From positions 82,075 to 146,074 of the forward strand of contig JAILZL010000003.1 in NCBI GenBank assembly GCA_023512475.1: DNA of 64,000 nucleotides, in the 5' to 3' direction. Positions 25,942 to 35,469 of the stretch are shown here, piece by piece; positions within the stretch are counted from its first letter, which is position 1; the number at the start of each line of letters is the position of its first letter. This DNA is from Syntrophobacterales bacterium (GTDB lineage: Bacteria > Desulfobacterota > Desulfobaccia > Desulfobaccales > 0-14-0-80-60-11). Made by a program: the position numbers and the translations under genes. A model generated the notes under the pieces. It had not been told where the DNA came from. It ran no database searches and saw nothing but the letters and a program-made list of their open reading frames with translations.

Positions 25942-26173
25942 CACGTCCTTTTTCCGCCCTGGGGGGCAGGGCCTCCTCCCGAAATCCCATGCATCTCCGG
26001 GCCTGGCGTGGGATAATAATACCACATGCCGGCGGGCGGCGGGGCACAGGTCAGGAAAGGCGGCAGAAAAAAGGACGCCTGGCCCAGGGGCCGGGAGTCC
26101 CGGGTGGTGCCGCCTCTTCCCCGGTCTGGGAGGCCGCGGCCCCGGCAGGCGAAAAAGGAGGGGAGGCATAACC

Positions 26174-27322
26174 ATGGCGGCGCCCGCGGCCGGTCGCACC
26201 GGTCTCACCCTGTTTCGGATCGCCGGGATCCGCATCACCCTGGATTTTTCCTGGTTTGTGGTCTTCACCCTGGTCCTGGTGGCCCTGGCGGTGGGGTATT
26301 TCCCCCGGAATTTCCCGGGGCATGACACCCAGGCGTACTGGCTGGCGGGACTGGCGGCCACCCTGTTGTTTTTCACCTCCGTCCTGCTTCACGAGCTGAC
26401 CCATTCCCTGGTGGCCAAAAGAAACGGTCTGGAGATTCCCGAGATCACCCTGTTTATTTTCGGTGGGGTGGCCAAAATGGGGGAGGAGCCCAAAGATCCC
26501 CGGGTGGAGCTCAAGGTGGCCATTGTGGGCCCGCTGTGCAGCTTTGCTCTGGCCGCCTTCTTCGGCCTGGCGAAAGGTGTCCTGGCGGGCTTCGCCTCCG
26601 CCTTGACGGTGGCGGTGGCCGGCTACCTTGCCTGGATCAACCTGGCCCTGGGGTTTTTCAACCTCATCCCCGGCTTCCCCCTGGACGGCGGCCGGGTGCT
26701 GCGGGCCATCCTGTGGTGGCGCACCGGCTCCCAGACCTATGCCACCAAGGTGGCCAGCGACATCGGCAAGGGCTTTGCCGTGGCCCTGATGCTGTTGGGG
26801 GCCCTGCAGATCTTCGCCGGCGCCCTCATCAACGGCCTGTGGCTCCTGTTCATCGGCATGTTTCTGAGGAGCATGTCCGCCCATGGCTACGAGGAGCTGG
26901 TCATCCGCAAGGCCCTGGAGAGCGTACCCCTCCGGGAGGTCATGGTGCGGGAGGTGGTCCAGGTGCCCCCGGATCTGCCCATTTCCCAGCTGGTGCAGGA
27001 CTATATCCTGCGCTACGGCTACCGGGGCTTCCCGGTGGCGGAGGACGGCCGCATCGTGGGGGTGGTGAGCCTGAACGAGGTGCGGGAGGTGCCCCGGCCG
27101 CGTCAGGACGAGGTCCGGGTCCGGGATATCATGCTGCCCCTGTCCGAGGATCTCATCATTGATCCGGAGGCCACCCTGGCCCAGGCCCTGGCCCGCATGC
27201 TGAAAAGCGGCGAAGAGCGCCTTCTGGTGATGGCCGACGGCCGCCTGACGGGTCTCATCACCAAAACCGGACTCCTCCGGTTCGTGCAGATCAAGCAGGT
27301 GCTGGGGGAGGCGGCGGCCTGA
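26174..27322 (+). CDS. site-2 protease family (M50) membrane metalloprotease with CBS domains
   Basis: A 382-residue protein. Six membrane segments (about 25-225) carry the zinc motif HELTH (H73, E74, H77) and the third-ligand motif NLIPGFPLDGGR near 167. Two CBS motifs follow (about 242-300 and 310-372; VPVAEDGRIVGVVSLNEV-like and GRLTGLITKTGLLRF). This is the SpoIVFB-like subgroup that cuts membrane-bound regulators, with nucleotide sensing by CBS. AGGAGGGGAGG precedes ATG 26174, which also begins the family sequence. The substrate is unknown. Confidence 0.92.
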   Translation: MAAPAAGRTGLTLFRIAGIRITLDFSWFVVFTLVLVALAVGYFPRNFPGHDTQAYWLAGLAATLLFFTSVLLHELTHSLVAKRNGLEIPEITLFIFGGVAKMGEEPKDPRVELKVAIVGPLCSFALAAFFGLAKGVLAGFASALTVAVAGYLAWINLALGFFNLIPGFPLDGGRVLRAILWWRTGSQTYATKVASDIGKGFAVALMLLGALQIFAGALINGLWLLFIGMFLRSMSAHGYEELVIRKALESVPLREVMVREVVQVPPDLPISQLVQDYILRYGYRGFPVAEDGRIVGVVSLNEVREVPRPRQDEVRVRDIMLPLSEDLIIDPEATLAQALARMLKSGEERLLVMADGRLTGLITKTGLLRFVQIKQVLGEAAA

Positions 27323-27329
27323 GGGCGCA

Positions 27330-27917
27330 ATGCCTGGACACTGCCGCAGCCGGGGTCGCGCCCCGGGAGTCCGGGTCCAGGGGCGGCCTGGGGCGAGGTT
27401 CTTTTTGGGGGTGGCCCTCCTGGGGTGGTTCCTGGTGGGCCTGATGGCTGCGCCGGCTGCGGCCCAGGTCAGCGCCACCCTCTCCTGCAAGTCCTGGCCG
27501 CCCGGCTACTTCCTCCGGGACTTCTCCCCGTCGCCGGCCCGTCGCCAGACCCTCCTCATCCACATCGCCCGGGAGCTGGAAGGCCTGAACGCCCGGGGGG
27601 AGTGCCTGGTGGTGAAGGGCACCATGCTGGAGCCCCCGGACATCCGGCGCCCCCTTTATGATAAAATAACGGTATTGGACGACAGCGGCCTGAAAGTGAT
27701 AGTCCGGCGGGTGCCCAATCTCTACTACCGCTGGCCCGGCCCCCCGGAGCGGCTCAACCGCAATGTCTATCTGGTGGCCCGCCGCCTGAAAGTCCGGGAA
27801 GTCGAAAGCCGCCTCAGCGACAGCTTCATCATCGAAGGGGAATTTGTCGCCTACGCCGGCAGATACCTGGAGGCCCTGGGGGAATCCCTGCGCCGGGGCG
27901 CCGGGCCGGAGGACTGA
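27330..27917 (+). CDS. secreted hypothetical protein
   Basis: A 195-residue protein with a basic, long N-region, a hydrophobic core (FFLGVALLGWFLVGLMAAPAAA) and a likely signal cleavage after AAAQ, near residue 46. The mature part has one cysteine pair (CKSWPPGYF and ECLVVKGTM) and a mixed beta pattern ending SDSFIIEGEFVAYAGRYLEALG. It begins 8 bases after the protease gene (GAGGGCGCA before the ATG), so both are likely one operon; a link with the protease is possible but only by position. The family is not recognised. Confidence 0.7.
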   Translation: MPGHCRSRGRAPGVRVQGRPGARFFLGVALLGWFLVGLMAAPAAAQVSATLSCKSWPPGYFLRDFSPSPARRQTLLIHIARELEGLNARGECLVVKGTMLEPPDIRRPLYDKITVLDDSGLKVIVRRVPNLYYRWPGPPERLNRNVYLVARRLKVREVESRLSDSFIIEGEFVAYAGRYLEALGESLRRGAGPED

Positions 27918-27984
27918 GGGCTCACTTTTCCCGGCGGGCGGATTCCCGGACCGGGGGGCTTCCTTATCCTGGTGCGGTTTCCAG

Positions 27985-28028
27985 GGGGGCAGGTTTGATG
28001 CCCCCGGGGGGCGCCTGACACTTTTTTT
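27985..28028 (+). other. hairpin and T-tract leader directly before lepA
   Basis: GGGGGCA (27985-27991) pairs with TGCCCCC (27999-28005). A competing hairpin can form from GCCCC / GGGGC (28000-28012). Seven T residues (28022-28028) then run straight into the lepA ATG, and no Shine-Dalgarno sequence lies at a normal distance. The layout resembles an attenuator or a translation-control leader. Confidence 0.4.
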
Positions 28029-29825
28029 ATGCAGCAGATTCGCAACTTCAGCATCATCGCCCACATTGACCATGGGAAGTCCACCCTGGCGGACCGCCTC
28101 ATCCAGGCCACCATCATGGTGCCGGAGCGGCTGCGCCGGGACCAGATGCTGGACACCATGGATCTGGAACGGGAGCGGGGCATCACCATCAAGAGCAACA
28201 CCATCACCCTGCCCTATGTGGCGGCGGACGGGCAGGAGTACGCCCTCAACCTCATCGACACCCCGGGGCATGTGGATTTTTCCTATGAGGTCTCCCGGGC
28301 CCTGGCCTCCTGCGAGGGGGTGCTCCTGCTGGTGGACGCCTCCCAGGGGGTGGAGGCCCAGACCCTGGCCAACCTCTACCTCGCCCTGGAGCACGACCTG
28401 GCCATCATCCCGGTGATCAACAAGATTGACCTGCCCCAGGCGGACATTCCCGGGACCAAGGAGCAGATCCGCCGGGAGCTGGGGCTGGACCCGGAGAGCG
28501 CGGTGCTCTGCTCCGCCAAGGAGGGGATCGGCATCACCGAGGTCCTGGAGGCCATCGTCCGGCGCATCCCGCCCCCCCGGGGCAGCCCCGAGGAGCCGTT
28601 GCGGGCCCTGATCTTCGACGCCCAGTATGATTCCTTCCGGGGCACGGTGGTGAGCCTGAGGCTCTTTGACGGCGAGGTCCGGCCCGGGGATGTCATCCGC
28701 CTCATGTCCACCCGGGCCACCTACAAGGTGGAGGAGGTGGGCCTCTTCGGCCTCAGCCGCCAGCCCGCGGCCAGGCTCCGCGCCGGCCAGGTGGGCTATC
28801 TCATCGCCGGCATCAAGCAGGTGAGCGACACCCGCATCGGCGACACCATCACCCTGGACGCCCGCCCCGCCGCCGCGCCGCTTCCCGGCTTCAAGGAGGT
28901 GAAGCCGGTGGTCTTCGCCTCCATCTACCCGGTGAGCAACGACGACTACCCGGCCCTGGCCGACGCCCTGGAGAAATACAAGCTCAACGACGCCTCCCTG
29001 GTGTACCAGAAGGACTCCTCCGCCGCCCTGGGGCAGGGGTTCCGCTGCGGCTTTCTGGGGCTGCTGCACCTGGAGATCGTCCAGGAGCGCCTGGCCCGGG
29101 AGTTCGGCCAGTCCCTCATCATGACGGTGCCGGGGGTGCGCTATGAGTTCACCCTCACCGACGGCACCACCCTGGCGGTGGACAACCCCCAGCACTATCC
29201 GGACCCGGTGAAGATCAAGGAGACCCGGGAGCCCTATATCCGGGCCTCCATCATCATTCCGGAGCGCTATGTGGGCGCGGTGATGAAACTCTGCCTGGAG
29301 CGCCGGGGGGTCAACCCCCATTTCATCAACCCCTCCCCCGGCCGGGTGGAGCTGCGCTATGACCTGCCCCTGGCGGAGGTCATCATCGACTTCTACGACA
29401 AGCTGAAAAGCGTCACCCAGGGCTACGGCTCCTTCGATTATGAGCTCATCGGCTACCGGCCCAGCGATCTGGTGAAGCTGGACATCCTGCTGAACGGCGA
29501 GAAGGTGGACGCCCTGTCCATGATCGTGCACCGGGAACGGGCCCGGGAATGGGCCGTCCGGGTGTGCGAGCGCCTCAAGGAGGAGATCCCCCGGCAGCAG
29601 TTCAAGATCGCCATCCAGGGGGCCATCGGCGGCAAGGTCATCGCCCGGGAGACCATCAGCGCCTTCCGGAAGGACGTCACCGCCAAATGCTATGGGGGCG
29701 ACGTCACCCGCAAGCGCAAGCTCCTGGAACGACAAAAGGAAGGGAAGAAGCGCCTGAAAATGGTGGGCTCCGTCACCATCCCCCAGAGCGCCTTTGTGGC
29801 GGTGCTGAAGACCAAAAATGAGTGA
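28029..29825 (+). CDS. lepA: elongation factor 4 (LepA)
   Basis: A 598-residue translational GTPase of normal length that acts on stalled or mistranslocated ribosomes. G motifs are visible: [35 protein letters not shown] and VINKIDLP. The LepA-specific C-terminal domain ends with [20 protein letters not shown], a hallmark. The ATG at 28029 begins the family sequence ([11 protein letters not shown]) although it lacks a Shine-Dalgarno sequence. Its stop overlaps the start of hemW by 8 bases; lepA-hemW is a widespread pair. Confidence 0.97.
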   Translation: MQQIRNFSIIAHIDHGKSTLADRLIQATIMVPERLRRDQMLDTMDLERERGITIKSNTITLPYVAADGQEYALNLIDTPGHVDFSYEVSRALASCEGVLLLVDASQGVEAQTLANLYLALEHDLAIIPVINKIDLPQADIPGTKEQIRRELGLDPESAVLCSAKEGIGITEVLEAIVRRIPPPRGSPEEPLRALIFDAQYDSFRGTVVSLRLFDGEVRPGDVIRLMSTRATYKVEEVGLFGLSRQPAARLRAGQVGYLIAGIKQVSDTRIGDTITLDARPAAAPLPGFKEVKPVVFASIYPVSNDDYPALADALEKYKLNDASLVYQKDSSAALGQGFRCGFLGLLHLEIVQERLAREFGQSLIMTVPGVRYEFTLTDGTTLAVDNPQHYPDPVKIKETREPYIRASIIIPERYVGAVMKLCLERRGVNPHFINPSPGRVELRYDLPLAEVIIDFYDKLKSVTQGYGSFDYELIGYRPSDLVKLDILLNGEKVDALSMIVHRERAREWAVRVCERLKEEIPRQQFKIAIQGAIGGKVIARETISAFRKDVTAKCYGGDVTRKRKLLERQKEGKKRLKMVGSVTIPQSAFVAVLKTKNE

Positions 29826-30972
29826 GGGGAACACGGAGAAAGAAAAGGAAGGGGCTCAGGGCCCTGCCCCCGGCCTTTATGTGCATGTGCCCTTCTGCCG
29901 GGGCAAATGTCCGTACTGCGGCTTTCATTCCTCCACCGACCTGACCCTGGTGCCGCCCTGGCTGGCGGCCCTGGAGGAGGAGGCGGGGCGTTATCGGGAG
30001 GCGTTTCCCGCCTTTGACACGCTGTACCTGGGCGGGGGCACCCCCAGTCTGCTGTCCCTGGGGGACCTGGAGCGCCTGCTCGCTTTTGTGAGGCGCCTGT
30101 TTGCCTTTGCGCCGGGAAGCGAAATCACCCTGGAGGCCAACCCCGATGACCTTACCCCGGACAAGCTCCGGGGCTACCGGGAGCTGGGCATCACCCGCCT
30201 GTCTCTGGGGGTGCAGTCCCTGGAAGACCGGGAGCTGCGCTTCCTGGGCCGGCGTCACACCGCCGCCCAGGCGGAGTGGGCCCTCAATGCCGCGCTGACC
30301 GCCGGTTTCGCCGCCGTGGCGGTGGACCTCATCTACGGCCTGCCCGGCCAATCCCTGCTTACCTGGGAAAGCACCTTGAACCGCCTCCTGGCCTACCGGC
30401 CCCAGCATCTGTCCTGTTACCAGCTCACCGCCGAAGCCGGCACAATCCTTATGGCCCGGCTGGAGCAGGGGGAGTTCGCCCTGCCCGGCGAGGAGGACGG
30501 CCTGGCCTTCTTTCTCTTCACCTCGGAATTTCTGGGCGATCAGGGCTACTGCCATTACGAGGTCTCCAATTTTGCCCGGGGCCAGGAGAACATCTCCCGC
30601 CACAACCGGAAGTACTGGCAGCATGTGCCCTACCTCGGCTTGGGGCCGGCGGCCCATTCCTTTGCGGAGGGGCGGCGCTGGTGGAACCAGGCCGACCTGA
30701 CCGCGTACCTGAAGGCCCTGGCCCGGGGGGAGACGCCGGTGGCCGGCCGGGAGGTCCTCACGCCCGAACAGCTCCGCCTGGAGGCTTTGCTCCTGGGTTT
30801 CCGGACCCGTTTCGGGGTGGAGGTGGGTCTGCTGTTGGCCGCCCCAAACGGGCAGGAAAACCTGGCGCGGCTTAGGGAGACGGGTCTGGTGGAGCTCTCC
30901 GACGGGCTGGCCATTCCCACCCGGGAGGGCCTGGCCGTGGCCGACCGCCTGCCGGAGCTCTTTCTGGAGTAA
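29818..30972 (+). CDS. hemW: HemW, radical SAM heme chaperone
   Basis: A 384-residue radical SAM protein. The cluster motif is C27-x3-C31-x2-C34 ([12 protein letters not shown]), followed by [41 protein letters not shown] and the C-terminal HemN-like domain with [21 protein letters not shown]. The extra fourth cysteine of true HemN (Cxxx CxxCxC) is replaced: the motif ends CGF, as in HemW. HemW delivers heme to membrane cytochromes, which suits a cell rich in cytochromes b and c. Translation is probably coupled to lepA. Confidence 0.93.
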   Translation: MSEGNTEKEKEGAQGPAPGLYVHVPFCRGKCPYCGFHSSTDLTLVPPWLAALEEEAGRYREAFPAFDTLYLGGGTPSLLSLGDLERLLAFVRRLFAFAPGSEITLEANPDDLTPDKLRGYRELGITRLSLGVQSLEDRELRFLGRRHTAAQAEWALNAALTAGFAAVAVDLIYGLPGQSLLTWESTLNRLLAYRPQHLSCYQLTAEAGTILMARLEQGEFALPGEEDGLAFFLFTSEFLGDQGYCHYEVSNFARGQENISRHNRKYWQHVPYLGLGPAAHSFAEGRRWWNQADLTAYLKALARGETPVAGREVLTPEQLRLEALLLGFRTRFGVEVGLLLAAPNGQENLARLRETGLVELSDGLAIPTREGLAVADRLPELFLE

Positions 30973-31013
30973 AGGGCTTCCGGGAGTGCCGGGTGAGTGA
31001 AGAAGGCTATCCG

Positions 31014-31100
31014 GGGCAGAGGCCGGGGGGCACAGATCCCCGCCCCCATCCCCGAACCCCTTCCCCTGCCCTATAGATGGGAGGTGGCTGCGCTGGGGGG
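31014..31100 (+). repeat. dispersed intergenic repeat, copy 1 (partial)
   Basis: Shares with the copies at 36.9, 38.8 and 48.0 kb the order: GGGGC-rich start, CACAG, run of C with CCCCAACCCC-like text, then TGGGAGGTGGCT. It lies just 3' of the minus-strand gene ending at 31159 and lacks the last third of the element. Confidence 0.5.
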
Positions 31101-31158
31101 GACAGCCGCCCGGCCTTGATCGGCCGGCCAGGGGGGTTCCCTCCCCTGGGGTTCTCCC

Positions 31159-32139
31159 TCAAATCAGCCAGCGGGCGAATTCGCCCTTCTCCGGGGTGAG
31201 GAGGGTGAGGCGCCGGGGGCCGGCCCCTTCCGCCTGCACCGTCACCTCCGTGCCGGGGCGGGCGTCGCTGTAGGCTGCGGCCAGCCGGGCGGCCTGGCGC
31301 AGCGCCTCCTCTCCCCCGCCCCCCGGGATCAGCACCAGGGGGCCGGGCACCCCCAGCACCTTCAGCACCAGGTCACCGGGCCGGGTCAGGGCGGCCAGGG
31401 CCTCGTTTTCCTTCCGGGTGCGGCCCACCACCGCCTTGGGCCCTTCCGGCAGGCGGAAGTGTCTCCCCCACTTGAGAAGCTCCAGATCCTCCCGGGCCAC
31501 CTGCGGCTGATGGGCCAAAAGCTCCTTGAGCCGGGCGGCGTAACCCGGATCGGTGAGGAGGCAGCCGCCTGCGGGGGAGGGGTAGTCCCGGAGCCCGAAC
31601 TTCTCCGCCAGCTCCATCTGGCGCTTGCGGCCCCGGCCGCTGAGATCCAGGAGGCGTTCCCGGTCCACCCAGCCTTCCCGCTCCGGAAGCGTGGGAGGCA
31701 GCAGTTTGGCGGAGAGAGGCCGCAGCACCAGATCCGGGACGCCGGAGCCTTTGGCCACCAGCTCCAGGGCCTGGCGGTTCTGGCTCATGGGCCGCTGCCC
31801 CAGGACCTCCCCGGTGAAAAGGAAGTTAAAGCTTTCCTGGTGCATCACCGCCGCGGCTTCCCTCAGCATCAGGATGTGGCAGTCGATGCAGGGGTTGTGG
31901 CCCTTGCCGAAGCCGTAGCGGGGCGAAAACAGGAGCGGATAAAACTTCTCGGTGATATCCCGCTCCCGGAGGGGCAGGCCCAGCACCGCCGCCGATTTCC
32001 GGGCCCGCTCGGCCCCGAAGAAGGGGGTGATGAAGGTGAGGAGCTCCACCTCCACCCCCTGCTCGGTGAGCACCCGGGCGGCCAGCATGCTGTCCAGACC
32101 GCCGGAGAACACCCCCAGGCCGCGGATGGTCTCCTTCAT
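31159..32139 (-). CDS. PP-loop ATP pyrophosphatase, ThiI/MnmA-like
   Basis: A 326-residue protein with an N-terminal PP-loop (GLGVFSGGLDSMLAARVL) as in tRNA thiolation enzymes, and a CIDCH motif near 85 that could accept sulfur. A middle part keeps RPLSAKLLPPTLPE and RKRQMELAEKFGLRDYPSPAGGCLLTDPGYA, a block found in a widespread family close to MnmA/ThiI with a C-terminal extra domain. It likely adenylates a substrate for sulfur insertion, perhaps a tRNA base. It overlaps arsC by 4 bases and ends the four-gene sulfur operon. Confidence 0.82.
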   Translation of the reverse strand: MKETIRGLGVFSGGLDSMLAARVLTEQGVEVELLTFITPFFGAERARKSAAVLGLPLRERDITEKFYPLLFSPRYGFGKGHNPCIDCHILMLREAAAVMHQESFNFLFTGEVLGQRPMSQNRQALELVAKGSGVPDLVLRPLSAKLLPPTLPEREGWVDRERLLDLSGRGRKRQMELAEKFGLRDYPSPAGGCLLTDPGYAARLKELLAHQPQVAREDLELLKWGRHFRLPEGPKAVVGRTRKENEALAALTRPGDLVLKVLGVPGPLVLIPGGGGEEALRQAARLAAAYSDARPGTEVTVQAEGAGPRRLTLLTPEKGEFARWLI

Positions 32140-32561
32140 GTCCGGCCGCGGGCCTTCTCCCGCAGGAGGGGGATGAGCGTCGCCCGCATGTCATCCCGCA
32201 CCTGCCGGAACACGGCCATGATCTCCTCGTCGCTGCCGGTGGCCTTGGCAGGATCCGGAAAGCCCACATGCAGCACTTCCGTGGGCCCGGGGAAGAAGGG
32301 GCACTGCTCCTGGGCCTGATCGCAGACAGTGATCACCAGGTCGAAGCTCTGCCCGGCCAGGTCGTCCACCGACTTGGAAAAGTGGCCGCTGATGTCGATG
32401 CCCAGCTCCGCCATGGCCCGGATGGCCCGGGGATTCACCCGGGTGGGCCGCACCCCGGCGGAGAAGGCCCGCACCTCACCGGCCAGGTCGTGATTCACCA
32501 GCCCTTCCGCCATCTGGGAGCGGCAGGCGTTTTCCGTACACAAGAAAAGCACCGTGAACAT
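32136..32561 (-). CDS. arsC: arsenate reductase, LMW-phosphatase (thioredoxin-coupled) type
   Basis: A 141-residue protein with the phosphatase-type loop FLCTENACRSQMAEG (C8 nucleophile, C13, R14) and two further cysteines, C80 and C87 (VCDQAQEQCPFF), that form the disulfide relay of thioredoxin-coupled ArsC. It reduces arsenate to arsenite. It overlaps the PP-loop gene by 4 bases, and no arsR or arsenite pump is beside it. It could also act as a protein tyrosine phosphatase, but the C80/C87 pair favours ArsC. Confidence 0.88.
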   Translation of the reverse strand: MFTVLFLCTENACRSQMAEGLVNHDLAGEVRAFSAGVRPTRVNPRAIRAMAELGIDISGHFSKSVDDLAGQSFDLVITVCDQAQEQCPFFPGPTEVLHVGFPDPAKATGSDEEIMAVFRQVRDDMRATLIPLLREKARGRT

Positions 32562-32616
32562 GGTGGGTATTCATCCTCCGTCTGCACGGGCGTCCGGGAG
32601 CCGGCGGCGCCGCGCT

Positions 32617-33423
32617 TTACGCCGCCGACGGCCGCAGGGCCGCCAGCTCCCAGCTGTGCCAGCCTTCCCGGGCCAGGCGGGCCGTAAAGGCCCTCTGGCT
32701 CGCAGGAACCAGGAAGTCGGCCCACCGGTCCGGCGGCAGCTCCAGGCGCACTCCGGTGCCCGTCACCCGCAGGCGCACCGCCGGGAAGCCCCGGAGCGTC
32801 AGCCAGGCCTCCAGCCGCCCCACCCGGGCCAGGTCCGCCGGGGTGAAGCGGGTATCATAGGGAAAGCGGGTGGCCAGGCAGCTCTGGGAGGGGCGATCGG
32901 CCGGCAGCCCGAAGGCCGCACTCAGGCGCCGGATGGCCGCCTTGCCCAGGCCGGCCGCAAGCAGCGGGCTCATCACCCCCGCCTCCCGGGCGGCCCTAAG
33001 CCCGGGGCGGAAGTCCGTGAGGTCGTCCCGGTTGGTGCCGTCCCAGATGACCTCGGCTCCCACCTCTCCGGCCAGCTCCCGGGCCAGGGCGATGACGCCC
33101 TTTTTGCAGACATAGCAGCGCTCCCGGGTGTTGCCCCGGAATTCCGGCAGGGCCAGGGGGTCAAAGAGCCGCACCCGGTGGCGCACCCCGAAGCGCCGGG
33201 CCAGGGCCACGGCCCGGGCCAGCTCCCCCGGGGCGCTGTGGGGGCCGCTCACGGTCAGGGCGGTGAGTCCCGGCCCCAAAGCCTGGGCCCCCGCGGCCAA
33301 CAGCAGGCTGGAGTCCAGCCCGCCGGAAAAAAGGAGCACCGCCCGCCGCCACCCTCTCAGGATCCGGAGCAGCTCAGCCCCGGGGTCCGGCGCGGCCCCG
33401 GCCGGCGGCCCGGCTCCCCGCAT
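32617..33423 (-). CDS. larE: LarE-type ATP-dependent sulfur transferase
   Basis: A 268-residue member of the LarE family, which in lactate racemase maturation turns pyridinium carboxylates into thio-forms at the cost of its own cysteine sulfur. The PP-loop LFSGGLDSSL is at residues 32-40. Cysteines include RCYVCKKG and PSQSCLATRFPYDTRF, the second near the catalytic/sacrificial cysteine of LarE. Here larA, larB and larC are absent and the neighbour is a DUF39 enzyme, so the job is probably general sulfur delivery. ATG 33423 (GGGAG upstream) sits one base after the DUF39 stop and is preferred to an earlier ATG at 33441. Confidence 0.85.
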   Translation of the reverse strand: MRGAGPPAGAAPDPGAELLRILRGWRRAVLLFSGGLDSSLLLAAGAQALGPGLTALTVSGPHSAPGELARAVALARRFGVRHRVRLFDPLALPEFRGNTRERCYVCKKGVIALARELAGEVGAEVIWDGTNRDDLTDFRPGLRAAREAGVMSPLLAAGLGKAAIRRLSAAFGLPADRPSQSCLATRFPYDTRFTPADLARVGRLEAWLTLRGFPAVRLRVTGTGVRLELPPDRWADFLVPASQRAFTARLAREGWHSWELAALRPSAA

Positions 33424-33424
33424 T

Positions 33425-34633
33425 TCAGCTCTCCCGGGCATAGGTGGGGGCCAGGGGGGTCTCCTCCGCCGTGGGGAGGAGCTCCACCGGCTCCCCCAGA
33501 AGGAAGCGGCCCGCCATGATCCATTCCTTGAGAGTCTGGGCCACTTCCCGGGCCCGCACCAGACTGGAGAGGGGCACGGTGGCCACCTCCTTGCCGTTTA
33601 AGGTGATGCTGCCGCTCTTGAGCTGGGCATAGCTCACATGCCCCAACACCCGGCCGGTGGCCTGAGGATAATCGGTGCCGTAATCCACGATGGGGGCTAA
33701 AAGCTCCTCATCGCTCACGGCGCAGAAATGGGCCATCTCCTCATTGAGGAGGGGGATGGGGATCCCCAGCCCCACGGTGAGGGAGCAGCCATAGCCCAGA
33801 AGACTCACCCCCACCAGATGCCGGGGGCTCATCTGCTTCAGGTCGCCGATGACCATGAGGGTGCCGGCAGGACTTAAGGGGATGCCGTGTTCGTTGCGGG
33901 GTTTCCCCGGGTGATGCTGGGTGCCGGGGAAGCAGACATACCCCACCCCGCCGCCCAGGAAGATGCGGGTGCCGATGCCGATGGTGCGGTAGTAGGGGTC
34001 GTTGAACAGGGGACTCAAAGCCCCGGAAGTACAGTAGTTGGCATTGGCGGCCCGGGGTTTCAACGGCCCCATGTAGGTGTAGATGATGCGGTTGCTCAGG
34101 TTCACCGCCACGTTGTAGTTCTGGTAGCAGTTGCGGGGGTTGCAGAGGATGGCGTTCACCATCTGCTTCAGGGTGATCTCCTTTTCCACCCGCTTGTTGG
34201 GGTAGCAGTCGGTGCCATAGGCCTCCGCCACCAGGTGCACCGGTTTGCCCGCCACCAGATCCTGGATGACATGGCCGCCGCCGTACTTGAATTCCCCGGG
34301 GTAGACCTTGTTCAAGGGGTCATCCGCCGCGGGCTCGGTGGCGCCGATATAGACATCCACCGCCGCCAGCCCGGCGTAGGCCGGCACGTTGTTGAGCCAC
34401 ACCCGGGCGGCCTTGATGGGGGGCCGGGTGTGGCCGAAATTGAGGAAGGCGCCGGAGGAGCACATGGGGGAGAAGGTGCCGGTGGTGACCACATCCACCG
34501 TCCGGGCGGCCTCCACCTCGCCCTTTTCCCGGACGATGCCGATGATCTCCTCTGCGGTGACCACCACCGCCTTCCCCTGCTTGATTTTCTCGTTGATTTC
34601 CTGGTATGTCTTATTCACCTGATAGTGCGCCAT
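33425..34633 (-). CDS. DUF39 homocysteine biosynthesis protein (aspartate-semialdehyde sulfurtransferase type)
   Basis: A 402-residue protein of the DUF39/HcyS family, which makes homocysteine from aspartate semialdehyde in methanogens and sulfate reducers. Seen: KTYQEINEKI, VVTTGTFSPMCSSGAFLNFGH with its cysteine, KYGGGHVIQDLVAGK, YGTDCYPNK, NYCTSGALSPLFNDP and GSGVGYVCFPGTQH-like glycine-rich text (LGGGVGYVCFPG). The CBS domain some members carry is missing, and the small ferredoxin partner is not adjacent. GAGGACAACCC precedes the ATG. It heads an operon with LarE, ArsC and the PP-loop protein, which makes a sulfur-transfer theme. Confidence 0.9.
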   Translation of the reverse strand: MAHYQVNKTYQEINEKIKQGKAVVVTAEEIIGIVREKGEVEAARTVDVVTTGTFSPMCSSGAFLNFGHTRPPIKAARVWLNNVPAYAGLAAVDVYIGATEPAADDPLNKVYPGEFKYGGGHVIQDLVAGKPVHLVAEAYGTDCYPNKRVEKEITLKQMVNAILCNPRNCYQNYNVAVNLSNRIIYTYMGPLKPRAANANYCTSGALSPLFNDPYYRTIGIGTRIFLGGGVGYVCFPGTQHHPGKPRNEHGIPLSPAGTLMVIGDLKQMSPRHLVGVSLLGYGCSLTVGLGIPIPLLNEEMAHFCAVSDEELLAPIVDYGTDYPQATGRVLGHVSYAQLKSGSITLNGKEVATVPLSSLVRAREVAQTLKEWIMAGRFLLGEPVELLPTAEETPLAPTYARES

Positions 34634-34818
34634 GGGTTGTCCTCATCCCGCCCGGGACCCGCCGGCAGGCAGCCGGGGGGTCCCCAGGTCAGGAGGTGGG
34701 AGGTGATTTTTCATCGGGTCTCGGACCGGCGCGGCCCGGTCCGGGGGCGACGCGAGGGGCCTGAGGCGGGCACCCCGCCGGGCCCGGACGGGGCCGGAGG
34801 GAGGGCGATGGGGGCGCC

Positions 34819-35469
34819 ATGGTGACGGAATTTGCCGGCCACGCTTTGCATCTGTTTGTCACCAGTCTGGTGAGCCTCTGGGTCATCGTGGATCCGCCGG
34901 GGAACATCCTGGCCTATCTGACCCTGTCTGCGGGCTTTGACCCCGAGGCCGCCCGGGATCTGGCCCGGCGGGCCTGCCTGTTTTCCTTCCTCGTGCTCAC
35001 GACTTTCATCGTGGCCGGCCGCCTGATCCTGGCCTTCTTCGGCATCACCCTGCCCGCCTTCCAGATCGCCGGCGGCCTCATCCTGTTCCGCATCGCCTTC
35101 GACATGCTGGAGGCCCGGGGGCACTTCCACCGCCTGGACACCTCCTCCAGTCTGGTGGCGGAGGACTACCGGGACATCGCCCTGGTGCCCCTGGCGGTGC
35201 CCCTGCTCTCCGGCCCCGGGGCCATCTCCACCATCCTGGTGCTCACCAGCCGCTCCCGGAACCTCATGGAGGACGGCCTCATCTTCCTGGCCCTGGGGCT
35301 GGTGATGCTCAGCACCTACGCCGCCTTCCGCTTCGCCGAGCCCCTCCTGGGGCTCCTCCGGGAGACAGGCATCCGCCTCCTCACCCGGCTCATGGGTCTG
35401 ATCCTGGCGGCCCTGGCGGTGCAGTTCATCCTGGACGGCCTGCGGGCCGCTTTCAGCCGTTTCCCTTAG
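34819..35469 (+). CDS. MarC/UPF0056-family membrane protein
   Basis: A 216-residue integral membrane protein with six hydrophobic segments. VIVDPPGNILAYLTL, AFQIAGGLILFRIAFDML and ALVPLAVPLLSGPGAISTILVL are family hallmarks. The substrate and role of MarC proteins are unsettled (an earlier link to multidrug resistance was withdrawn). It is divergent from the DUF39 operon. Its last four bases overlap the last four of the radical SAM gene on the other strand. Confidence 0.92.
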   Translation: MVTEFAGHALHLFVTSLVSLWVIVDPPGNILAYLTLSAGFDPEAARDLARRACLFSFLVLTTFIVAGRLILAFFGITLPAFQIAGGLILFRIAFDMLEARGHFHRLDTSSSLVAEDYRDIALVPLAVPLLSGPGAISTILVLTSRSRNLMEDGLIFLALGLVMLSTYAAFRFAEPLLGLLRETGIRLLTRLMGLILAALAVQFILDGLRAAFSRFP

